Program-made: the position numbers and the translations under genes
Notes under the pieces: model-generated
What the model saw: only the letters and a program-made list of their open reading frames with translations
Databases searched by the model: none
What the model was told of the DNA's origin: nothing
Assembly: GCF_008039615.1 (NCBI RefSeq)
Contig: NZ_VDUZ01000068.1
Span: 1-45,465, forward strand
DNA from: Vineibacter terrae
Lineage (GTDB): Bacteria > Pseudomonadota > Alphaproteobacteria > Reyranellales > Reyranellaceae
Length of the DNA stretch: 45,465 nt
Direction: 5' to 3'
Part shown: piece by piece, positions 9,056 through 16,199 of the stretch
Layout of the letters: each line of letters starts with the position of its first letter
Position numbering within the stretch: position 1 is the first letter of the stretch

Positions 9056-9854
9056 CCCCCAGGACCGGCTCTATGCCGCGACGATCGGCACCCTTGCCGG
9101 CTTCACCATGCTGCTGCTGCTAGCGCCGACCGCCGTGGTCGTGATCATCTCCTTCACCGGCGGCATCACCCTGAAGTTCCCGCCGCCCAGCTGGTCGATG
9201 CGCTGGTATGCGGAGCTGCTGGTGTCCGACGAGATCATCCAGCCGGCGCTCACCAGCCTGAAGGTCGCGGTCATGGCGACGATCGGATCCGGCATCCTGG
9301 GGACGGCGGCGGCGCTCGGCATCGCCCGCAGCCGGTCGCGGCTGGCGCGCATCCTCGATGCGCTCTTCATGTCCCCGATGGTGCTGCCGGCGATGGCGTT
9401 CGGCCTGTCGCTGCTGCTGGTCTTCAACATGCTGGCGATCCGCCTGTCGACGGCGACGCTGGTGCTGGGCCACATCATCATCTGCATTCCCTACGTGATC
9501 AGGATGGTCGGCGCCTCGCTGCAGCAATTGAACCCGGTGCTGATCACCTGCTCGCTCAGCCTGGGCGCAAGCCGCTGGTACACGTTCAGGCGCGTGACCT
9601 TGCCGCTGATCCGCCGCGGCATCATCGCCAGCGGCTTCGTGGCCTTCCTGTCCTCCTTCGACAACGTGCCGGTATCGCTGTTCCTGGCCGATGCCCGCAC
9701 CGAGGTGCTGCCCATCAAGCTGTGGGCGATCCTCGAAGGCAGCCTCGATGTCCGCGTCGCGGCCGTGTCGGGCGTGGTGGTGATCGCGACCCTGCTGGGG
9801 CTGATCGCCGCCGAGCGCTTTGGCGGCTTCGCCCGCCAGGCCGCGAGAAGCTGA
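9045..9854 (+). CDS. ABC transporter permease, PotC-like
   Basis: A 269-residue permease and partner of the preceding PotB-like protein. Hydrophobic segments begin with GTLAGFTMLLLLAPTAVVVIIS. The EAA loop is CSLSLGASRWYTFRRVTLP near residue 175, and the family motif FLSSFDNVPVSLFL follows. It begins inside the end of the preceding gene and ends 6 nt before the deacetylase-like gene, so importer and enzymes are one transcription unit. The family assignment is firm; the transported compound is unknown. Confidence 0.93.
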   Translation: MQRSPQDRLYAATIGTLAGFTMLLLLAPTAVVVIISFTGGITLKFPPPSWSMRWYAELLVSDEIIQPALTSLKVAVMATIGSGILGTAAALGIARSRSRLARILDALFMSPMVLPAMAFGLSLLLVFNMLAIRLSTATLVLGHIIICIPYVIRMVGASLQQLNPVLITCSLSLGASRWYTFRRVTLPLIRRGIIASGFVAFLSSFDNVPVSLFLADARTEVLPIKLWAILEGSLDVRVAAVSGVVVIATLLGLIAAERFGGFARQAARS

Positions 9855-9860
9855 TCCGCC

Positions 9861-10772
9861 ATGACGATAAGGCGTGACCTCCGCGGCTATGGCCGCAACC
9901 GGCCGACGATCATATGGCCCAACGGCGCCAGGGTCGCGGTCTCGCTGGCCGTGAATTTCGAGGAAGGCGGCGAACGCTCGATCGAGGACGGCGATGCGGA
10001 GAACGAACCCTTCGGCGAGGTCATCTCCGTCCAGCCACCCGGCATCCGCGACCTGGTGCAGGAGCAGGTCTTCGACTACGGCATGCGGGCCGGGCTGTGG
10101 CGCTTCCTGGACGCCCTGGAGGCGCGGCGGTTCGGCGCCACCTTCATGATGTGCGGGCGCACCGTCGAGCGGGTTCCCGACCTCGCACGCGCCGTGACCG
10201 ACGCGGGGCACGAGCCGGCCGTCCATGGCTGGCGCTGGGTGGCGCATTCAAGATACACGGACCCGCAGACCGAGAAGGCGGACATCATCCGCACGCGCGA
10301 CACCATCGCGGCCGCGACGCAGGTGAAGCCGGTCGGTTTCATGTCGCGCGGCGGCCAGAGCGCCTGGACCCGGTCCCTGCTGGCCGAGCTCGGCTTCGCC
10401 TACGATTCGAACGCCCTGAACGACGACCTGCCGTACTGGGATGTCCTGGACACGGGACAGCGCATGCTCGTGCTGCCCTACGGGTTCGACACCAACGACA
10501 TGAAGTTCTTCCACCCCAACGGCTTTGTGGAACCGGACCAGTTCTCGCGCTATGTCGGGGCGGCGCTGGACGTCCTCGCGGAGGAGGCGGCGGCGGGGCG
10601 GTCGTCCATGCTGTCCGTCGGCTTCCATCTTCGCATCTGCGGCCGGCCGGCGCGGTTTGCCGCCGTGCAGGCGATCCTGCGCAAGCTGGCGGCCATGGGC
10701 GACAGCATCTGGGTCGCGCGGCGAACCGAAATCGCCGCGCATTTCCGCAAGATGCATCCGATGGACACGTGA
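9861..10772 (+). CDS. Polysaccharide deacetylase-family protein, PuuE allantoinase-like
   Basis: A 303-residue protein of the NodB/polysaccharide deacetylase superfamily, in the branch containing PuuE-type allantoinases. Typical segments are WPNGARVAVSLAVNFEEGGE near the N-terminus, FGATFMMCGRTVER, AGHEPAVHGWRWVAH with the conserved histidines, and a C-terminal MLSVGFHLRICGRPAR. These enzymes act on linear or cyclic C-N bonds and not only on sugars. No signal peptide, so it works in the cytoplasm. Sitting between the importer and a hydantoinase gene, it plausibly opens or deformylates a ring intermediate. A second ring-opening enzyme next to the hydantoinase suggests a two-ring or two-step substrate, which is inference. 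Confidence 0.85.
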   Translation: MTIRRDLRGYGRNRPTIIWPNGARVAVSLAVNFEEGGERSIEDGDAENEPFGEVISVQPPGIRDLVQEQVFDYGMRAGLWRFLDALEARRFGATFMMCGRTVERVPDLARAVTDAGHEPAVHGWRWVAHSRYTDPQTEKADIIRTRDTIAAATQVKPVGFMSRGGQSAWTRSLLAELGFAYDSNALNDDLPYWDVLDTGQRMLVLPYGFDTNDMKFFHPNGFVEPDQFSRYVGAALDVLAEEAAAGRSSMLSVGFHLRICGRPARFAAVQAILRKLAAMGDSIWVARRTEIAAHFRKMHPMDT

Positions 10773-10785
10773 TTGGGAAAAGGCC

Positions 10786-12207
10786 ATGCCGCAGTTCGAC
10801 CTCGTCATCCGCCACGGAACCCTGGCCACCGCCGCCGACGTCTTCGCCGCGGACCTGGGCATCGTCGACGGCAAGATCGCTGCGATCGGCAGCCATCTTG
10901 CGGCCGGCCGGCGTGAGATCGACGCGAGCGGCCGGCTGGTCCTGCCCGGCGGCGTCGACGGGCACTGCCATTTCGACCAGCCCACCAGCGACGGCTCGGT
11001 CATGGCCGACGATTTCTACACCGGCTCGCGTTCGGCCGCCTGCGGCGGCACCACGACCATCATCCCGTTCGCCTGCCAGTTCCGCGGACAGTCGCTGCGC
11101 GCCGCCGTCGAGGACTACCACAACCGGGCGCGCGGGCGGTCGTTCATCGACTACGCCTTCCACCTGATCATCAGCGACCCGACCGAGCAGCTGGTCGGCC
11201 AGGACCTGCCGGCGCTGATCCGCGACGGCTACACGTCGTTCAAGATCTACATGACCTACGACGACATGAAGCTGAACGATCGTCAGGTCCTGGATCTGCT
11301 GACCGTCGCCCGCCGCGACGGCGCGATGGCCATGATCCATGCCGAGAATTCGGATTTCATCGGCTGGCTGACCGACAGGCTGCTCGCTAGCGGCCATGCC
11401 GAGCCCCACTATCACGCCGCGTCGCGTCCGATGGCGGTCGAGCGGGAGGCCACGCACCGGGCCATCACGATGGCCGAGCTCGCCGACGTGCCGATCCTGA
11501 TCGTGCATGTCTCCGGGCGCGAGGCGGTCGAGCAGATCCACTGGGCCCAGGGAAGAGGCCTGAAGATCTTTGCCGAAACCTGCCCGCAATACATGGTGCT
11601 GACGGAAGCCGACCTGCATGGCCACGGCTTCGAGGGCGCGAAATGCATCTGCAGCCCGCCGCCGCGGGACAAGGCCAACCAGGCCGCGATCTGGGACGGG
11701 CTGGCCGGCGGCGTCTTCCACATCGTGTCCTCCGATCATGCCGCGTTCCGCTACGCCGATCCCAAGGGCAAGATGGTGCGCGGCGAGAAGGCACCGTTCA
11801 ACTGGGTGCCCAACGGCATCCCGGGCGTGGAGACGCGCCTGCCGATCCTGTTCTCCGAGGGCGTCGGCAAGGGCCGCATCAGCCTGTCGCGGTTCGTCGA
11901 GCTGGCCGCGACCAATCCAGCGAAGATGTACGGCCTCTATCCGCGCAAGGGCACGCTCGCCATCGGCGCCGATGCCGACATCGTCGTCTTCGATCCCGAC
12001 CGCAAGGTCACGATCACCAATGCCCTGCTGCACCACAATGTCGACTACACGCCCTATGAGGGCCTGGAGGTCACGGGCTGGCCGCAGACAGTGCTGTCGC
12101 GCGGCGACATCCTGGTCGACGCGGGAAGCTTCGTCGCGGCCGAGGGCAGAGGGCAGTTCCTGCACTGCGACAAGCCGGCGCTCGCCAGGCCCAGGGCCGC
12201 CGCCTGA
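10786..12207 (+). CDS. Dihydropyrimidinase/D-hydantoinase-family cyclic amidohydrolase
   Basis: A 473-residue cyclic amidase that hydrolyses the amide bond of five- or six-membered cyclic diamides. The binuclear metal site is complete: H60 and H62 (DGHCHFD), K153 as the carboxylated lysine (SFKIYMTYDD), H185 (IHAEN), H241 (VHVSG) and D317 (SSDHAAF). The ATG at 10786 follows GGGAAAAGGCC. It lies 13 nt after the deacetylase-like gene and 24 nt before the racemase gene. Hydantoinase next to racemase is the arrangement of hydantoin-utilisation operons, but no N-carbamoyl amino acid amidohydrolase is present. The amidase on the other strand may take that step. Confidence 0.93.
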   Translation: MPQFDLVIRHGTLATAADVFAADLGIVDGKIAAIGSHLAAGRREIDASGRLVLPGGVDGHCHFDQPTSDGSVMADDFYTGSRSAACGGTTTIIPFACQFRGQSLRAAVEDYHNRARGRSFIDYAFHLIISDPTEQLVGQDLPALIRDGYTSFKIYMTYDDMKLNDRQVLDLLTVARRDGAMAMIHAENSDFIGWLTDRLLASGHAEPHYHAASRPMAVEREATHRAITMAELADVPILIVHVSGREAVEQIHWAQGRGLKIFAETCPQYMVLTEADLHGHGFEGAKCICSPPPRDKANQAAIWDGLAGGVFHIVSSDHAAFRYADPKGKMVRGEKAPFNWVPNGIPGVETRLPILFSEGVGKGRISLSRFVELAATNPAKMYGLYPRKGTLAIGADADIVVFDPDRKVTITNALLHHNVDYTPYEGLEVTGWPQTVLSRGDILVDAGSFVAAEGRGQFLHCDKPALARPRAAA

Positions 12208-12231
12208 GCCGGCCGCCGCGGCCGATCGACG

Positions 12232-12948
12232 ATGACCCGTGACGGCACCAGGCCGGCGCTGCTGCTCGTCAATCCCAACAGCTCGCAGGCGGTGAGCGGA
12301 CGCATCGCCGCGTTCGCCGCGCCCCGGCTGGACGGCCGCGCCGAATTCGACGTGATCACGTGCGCCGGCGGCCCGGACTATCTTGGGGACATCAAGACGC
12401 TGCGGGCCGGGGAAGCGGCCGCCGTCGCGGCCGTCACCGAACGGATGCGGCAGGGACGGCGCTTCGATGCCGTCCTCATGGCCTGCTTCGCCGATATCGG
12501 CCATCCGATACGGACGCTTTCGGGCAGGCCGGTCTGCAGCCTGCTGTCGGCGTCCCTGGCCGCGGTCGAGGCCGAGGGCCGGCCGTTCGCCATCGTCACG
12601 GCCGGCGCGCAATGGCAGGACCTGCTGCCGCCGATGGTCGGCCAGGCCTTGCCGGCAGGGGCCAAGGCGGCGCTCGCCGCGGTCCGCACGTTCGAATCCA
12701 CCGGCACGGCGGTCGCGGCCGACCCCGCCGCCGCCCTGCCGGCGCTGGAGCGAGCGGTCCTGGCCTGCATCGCGCTCGACAAGGTCGATGTCGTTGTCGT
12801 CGGCGGCGCCGGCCTGGCAGGCCTTGCCGCGCGCATCCGGCGACCGCCCGGCGTGAAGATCATCGACTGCCTCGAAGCGGGCCTTGCCACCGCGCTGTTG
12901 CTGGCGATGGAAATCAGTCGGAGGCCTGCACCCGGGGCAGGCGGTTGA
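12232..12948 (+). CDS. Hydantoin racemase-like protein (Asp/Glu racemase superfamily)
   Basis: A 238-residue protein of the HyuE/Asp-Glu racemase family (opening LLVNPNSSQAVSGRIAAF). The first catalytic cysteine is present at C85 (MACFADIG). At the second site, where hydantoin racemases have a GCAG loop, it reads VVVGGAGLAG (Gly at 192), so the second base is missing. This argues against ordinary two-base racemisation. The protein may be a one-base enzyme or have changed function. It is the last gene of the plus-strand operon. Its final 35 bp overlap the 3' end of the convergent TDT transporter gene, so no terminator can sit between them. Confidence 0.82.
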   Translation: MTRDGTRPALLLVNPNSSQAVSGRIAAFAAPRLDGRAEFDVITCAGGPDYLGDIKTLRAGEAAAVAAVTERMRQGRRFDAVLMACFADIGHPIRTLSGRPVCSLLSASLAAVEAEGRPFAIVTAGAQWQDLLPPMVGQALPAGAKAALAAVRTFESTGTAVAADPAAALPALERAVLACIALDKVDVVVVGGAGLAGLAARIRRPPGVKIIDCLEAGLATALLLAMEISRRPAPGAGG

Positions 12949-13978
12949 GGCGGCTGTCGAGCAGCCCGACAAAAGCCGCGGCCCAGGCGACGAGCGCCAG
13001 GACCAGGAACACCTGCGACAGCGGCACCAGGAACGGCACGTCCAGGATCCGGGTCAGGTGATAGGTCGCCACGCAATACATGCCCAGGGGAAAGACGCCG
13101 CCCCAGTAGAGGGGATCGTACGAGAACGGCACGCCGCGGATCAGGTAGCGCCAGACGCCCAGGACCAGCAGCATGGGGATCCACAGCGTGGCGATGGCCC
13201 AGAAGAACAGCGCCCCCTCCTTCACGAACAGCACGATCTCGCTGATCACCGGCGAGACGCCGGCATGCTCCGCCAGCGTCGCGCCGGCCAGCGTTGAGAT
13301 CGCCACCGCGCCCATGTTGATCCAGTACGGCGGCGTCAGATCCTCCGGCGCCATGCTCGCGAACATGTAGCGCAAGAGGATCAGCGTCATGATCCCGAGA
13401 TACAGCGCCGCGCCGCCCAGCCACAGCACCAGGGCGACGAACATCAGCAGCGCCCGCTGCTCGGCCGCGATGGCGGCGGCGGACGACACCAGCACGGTCA
13501 GGATGGCGACCGACTGGGCCGCCACGACGATGACCAGCCAGCCGCCATTCAGGCCTTCGGCAAGGGCGGGCTTGTCCGGCTTGACCATGAGCGCGGCGAG
13601 CACCCCGTAGGTGATCACGACCCACAGCGCCATGGCCGCGACCCAGAACACGAAGGCCGCGCCGGTGGCGCCCAGCAGCAGGCATTGCGTGCCGAACACG
13701 GCGATGGCCGCCACCATGGTGAAGAAGCCGACGCCGCGGCTGTGGCTGCGGATGTCGGCAGCGACCGCGTCGGGAAAGCGCAGGATGCGCACGCCCGTCG
13801 CCGACACGAGCCCGGCAAGGAAGACGGCGTTGAGCCAGAACAGCGCGGTCGGCACCAGCGCCATGCCATGCAGGCGGGCGGCGATCGACACGATGCCGGT
13901 GGCCATGACGAGGGCGAAATAGGCCGGGTGCAGGGTTTGCAGATCGTCGCGTCGTCCGCGCGCGAAACGGAGTCTCAT
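12914..13978 (-). CDS. TDT-family transporter (TehA/SLAC1-like)
   Basis: A 354-residue membrane protein of the tellurite-resistance/dicarboxylate transporter family, with ten hydrophobic segments. It starts LHPAYFALVMATGIVSIAA, the usual first helix of this family. Other family-like pieces are the mid-protein PPYWINMGAVAIS and the late YDPLYWGGVFPLGMY. The ATG at 13978 is chosen because the longer in-frame upstream part is not membrane-like and lacks homologous features. Members carry anions or dicarboxylates, or are channels of the SLAC1 type. Its 3' end overlaps the racemase-like gene on the other strand. Export of an acid product of the cluster is possible but speculative. Confidence 0.88.
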   Translation of the reverse strand: MRLRFARGRRDDLQTLHPAYFALVMATGIVSIAARLHGMALVPTALFWLNAVFLAGLVSATGVRILRFPDAVAADIRSHSRGVGFFTMVAAIAVFGTQCLLLGATGAAFVFWVAAMALWVVITYGVLAALMVKPDKPALAEGLNGGWLVIVVAAQSVAILTVLVSSAAAIAAEQRALLMFVALVLWLGGAALYLGIMTLILLRYMFASMAPEDLTPPYWINMGAVAISTLAGATLAEHAGVSPVISEIVLFVKEGALFFWAIATLWIPMLLVLGVWRYLIRGVPFSYDPLYWGGVFPLGMYCVATYHLTRILDVPFLVPLSQVFLVLALVAWAAAFVGLLDSRLNRLPRVQASD

Positions 13979-14156
13979 GAACCTATGTCCTGAAGGGGCT
14001 GGGCCGGGCTGTCGCATGCGGGCACGAGTTTGTGCCTTAAAGCCGGGACTGTCATCCCGCACCGCGGGATGCCGTGCGCAAGAGGCACGACGGCACTGGA
14101 CAGGCGCCGCCGGTGGGCGATGATCGATGCCGAAAACCGCCCGCATCCCGGAGAAC

Positions 14157-14909
14157 ATGGCCATGGCGCACGCCACCGAAGCAGCCGGACGCAGCCGCTG
14201 GGCCAGGATCGGCGCCACGCTGGCGCACGAGTTCCGCGAGGTGCTGCCGCCGACGATCTTCTTCTTCGTCGGCTTCAATCTCGTCCTGTTCACCAAGCGG
14301 CTGATGCTGGCCGACTACCTGATCCAGGTCAGCGGCTTCCTGGTGGCCACGACCGGCGCGCTGATCGTGGGCAAGGTGGTGCTGGTCGCCGACAAGATGC
14401 CGTTCCTGCGGCGCTATGACGATGCGCCGCTGATCCGCCCCATCCTGTTCAAGACGATCGTCTACACGATGCTGGTCTTGGCGGCGCGCTTGCTGGAGGC
14501 CTTCGTCCACTACGTGGCTGAGGGTGGCGCGGTCGGCGGCGGCGGCTTCATCGACGACGCCCTGGGCAGCTTCAGCTGGTATCGCTTCAGCGCGACGCAG
14601 CTGTGGATCTTCGTGCTGTTCCTGATCTACGTGACCGCGGTCGAGCTCAACACGCTGCTGGGCGACGGCGAGCTGTTCAAGATCTTCTTCACGCGCCGCT
14701 CCTCGACGCTGAAATCGACGCGGCGGGCGCGCATCCGGCTGCTGGTGCGCCTGTCGCGCCTGATCGACGCCCACCCGATCGAGGCCCTGGGCACCGCCGG
14801 CACGAAGCCGCACGCCGAGCTGACCGCGATCCTGCGCGCCATGGCGCAGGGCGACCGCGACCGCAGCACCAGCCTGCGACCGGCCACGGCGCCCGGCACC
14901 GGGACATGA
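14157..14909 (+). CDS. Uncharacterised membrane protein with four hydrophobic segments
   Basis: A 250-residue protein I do not recognise by name. It has four hydrophobic helices: PPTIFFFVGFNLVLF, VSGFLVATTGALIVGKVVLV, ILFKTIVYTMLVLAARLLEAF and LWIFVLFLIYVTAVELNTLL. They are followed by a basic cytoplasmic tail (FFTRRSSTLKSTRRARIRLL) and an Ala/Pro/Thr-rich end. The ATG at 14157 follows GGAGAAC; an ATG at 14163 is also possible. It is divergent from the TDT transporter gene, and a repeat follows its stop. No catalytic motif is visible. Confidence 0.75.
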   Translation: MAMAHATEAAGRSRWARIGATLAHEFREVLPPTIFFFVGFNLVLFTKRLMLADYLIQVSGFLVATTGALIVGKVVLVADKMPFLRRYDDAPLIRPILFKTIVYTMLVLAARLLEAFVHYVAEGGAVGGGGFIDDALGSFSWYRFSATQLWIFVLFLIYVTAVELNTLLGDGELFKIFFTRRSSTLKSTRRARIRLLVRLSRLIDAHPIEALGTAGTKPHAELTAILRAMAQGDRDRSTSLRPATAPGTGT

Positions 14910-14945
14910 CGCAAATCCGGCGGGGCCTGCTCCCTGCTGAAAGAA

Positions 14946-15061
14946 TTCACCACCGAGGCACAGAGGACACGGAGGGACACAGAGAAGGTAGAAGCGCGCC
15001 TTCGGCGCGCCGTCTCTTCTTCCTCTGTGCGCCTCCGTGATCTCCGTGTCTCTGGGGTGAA
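14946..15061. repeat. Long palindromic intergenic repeat (CACAGAGGACACGGAGG type)
   Basis: An imperfect inverted repeat of about 116 bp. The left arm TTCACCACCGAGGCACAGAG and the right arm, ending CTCCGTGTCTCTGGGGTGAA, pair over most of their length around a GCGCGCCTTCGGCGCGC hairpin. It fills the gap between two convergent genes, where it could act as a two-way transcription stop. Similar CACAGAGACACGG elements are common in proteobacterial intergenic DNA. Confidence 0.75.
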
Positions 15062-15066
15062 TCTTT

Positions 15067-15672
15067 CTAGCGCGGCGGCAACAGCGCGCCGATGAAGGTG
15101 TAGGCGGCGTCCGGCCCGGCGGCGACCAGCGTCCACTCGGTGAAGTCCTCGGCGCTGGTGCAGCTGTTGCCGCCGCCTTGAAGGATCAGGGTGATCCGGG
15201 TGCCATCGCCGTTGCCGGGCTCGAAGATGCCGGTGCCGGCGATCCTTCCCGTCACGCTCCATTCCTTGTAGAGCCGCGGGCCCAGGCCGCCGGGACTCTT
15301 CTCCTGCCGCGGGTCGACCTCGAAGATCGCGATCATTTCGGGCCAGGCCAGCGACAGGGTCCCTGCCCGCCTGTCCCTGTCGCGGAACTCGAAGGTGATG
15401 CCGTCGGCCGTGCGCTGGACGTCGAGGCCATAGGCGCTCATCGTCGCGTGGAGACCCTTGAGATCGCCGGGCTCGGCGTTCCCGGTGACGAGCTCGGCCG
15501 TGGGCGCAAACCGCAGGCGGCCGATCTCGCCGCGCTTGTACGCATCGAGCTTGTCGGTCGCCACATGGCGCTGGCCGACATCCGTGCAGCAGGCACAGGC
15601 ATGCGCGCTGTCCGGGGCCATCATCGCCGCCGCGATCCAGGCCGCGACGGCGATCGGCGATCTCGACATCAT
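15067..15672 (-). CDS. Secreted protein with N-terminal ACACC motif, linked to selenoprotein
   Basis: A 201-residue protein I do not recognise. It starts MMSRSPIAVAAWIAAAMM and has a signal peptide ending about ADS-AHA, so it is exported. Directly after the cleavage site come three clustered cysteines (ACACCTDVGQRH), and a further cysteine sits near residue 165 (NSCTSAEDF). The rest is beta-rich (GITFEFRDRDRRAGTLSLAW, GTRITLILQGGGNSC). Its ATG at 15672 overlaps the stop of the selenoprotein gene (ATGATG), so it is the third gene of that operon. The exposed cysteines suggest a metal-binding protein or a thiol redox substrate of the upstream pair. That is inference. Confidence 0.8.
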   Translation of the reverse strand: MMSRSPIAVAAWIAAAMMAPDSAHACACCTDVGQRHVATDKLDAYKRGEIGRLRFAPTAELVTGNAEPGDLKGLHATMSAYGLDVQRTADGITFEFRDRDRRAGTLSLAWPEMIAIFEVDPRQEKSPGGLGPRLYKEWSVTGRIAGTGIFEPGNGDGTRITLILQGGGNSCTSAEDFTEWTLVAAGPDAAYTFIGALLPPR

Positions 15673-16199
15673 GCGGTCGTCTTCCCACCCTCCAGCAGGC
15701 TCACGATGCGATCGACGGTGGCGTCGGCGAGCGCGTGCAGCTCGGCCGTGGTGCGGTTCTGGATCGGATGCGGCAGGTAGATCAGCGCCGGGTCGAGGCC
15801 CAGCGAATCGCATTGCACCGCGGCGGCATCCGCGAACACTTCGGTCGTGACGTTGACGGCGGCGATGCCGCGTCCGTCCAGATCAGCGATGTCGTGCAGA
15901 CTGCACGATATGCAGGAGCCTCAATCGGCCAGCGCGACGACGGCGACCTGCGCCTCCGCCGCGATCTGCTGCAGCAGCGCCGTCGATGCCACGCGCGAGG
16001 GCGTCGGCTTGCGATAGCGTCTGGACGCGATGCCGCGCTCGTCGAGCCGCGCCTGCAGGCGGTCGATGTACTCGCTGCCGCGCAGCTTGCCGATGTCGAG
16101 CAGCGCCACGGTGGCGCCCTCAAGCGACGCCGGCGGCGGCGTGCGCGGCCGGCGCTGGCTGCCGGTCTCGGCGGTGGGATCACGCATAGAAAGGCTCAT
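15669..16199 (-). CDS. UGSC-family selenoprotein (in-frame UGA read as Sec93)
   Basis: A 176-residue protein if the TGA at 15921-15923 is read as selenocysteine. The reading frame stays open and protein-like on both sides. Before it is the Rossmann-like start ATVALLDIGKLRG and VAVVALAD. After it come GSCISCSLHDIADLDGRGI, TTEVFADAA and YLPHPIQNRT. The motif is therefore U-G-S-C-x2-C, the hallmark I associate with the UGSC (seleno)protein family. A SECIS-like hairpin follows the UGA. The start codon overlaps the stop of the thioredoxin-domain gene, and the stop overlaps the start of the secreted-protein gene, so all three are coupled. If not recoded it would be a 92-residue truncated protein. 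Function unknown; a thiol or selenol redox role is inferred from the U/C motif and its neighbour. Confidence 0.88.
15892..15923 (-). promoter_or_regulatory. Bacterial SECIS-like hairpin after UGA codon of UGSC gene
   Basis: The TGA codon occupies 15921-15923. After 12 nt, UCGUGC (15908-15903) pairs perfectly with GCACGA (15897-15892) around the loop AGUCU. The loop begins 19 nt after the UGA and has G as its second base. This fits bacterial SECIS rules (loop 16-37 nt from UGA, G in its first two bases). It is very close to the E. coli fdhF hairpin as I remember it (UGC-AGGUCU-GCA). Confidence 0.82.

Noticed and set aside
10339-12972. Very long antisense reading frame across the hydantoinase gene
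   Set aside because: It runs opposite strongly supported genes with complete motifs, and its translation is Arg/Gly/Ala/His-rich low-complexity typical of a high-GC shadow frame.
14127-14156. Longer start for the four-helix membrane protein
   Set aside because: The ATG at 14157 has a better ribosome site (GGAGAAC), and the extra ten residues add nothing family-like.
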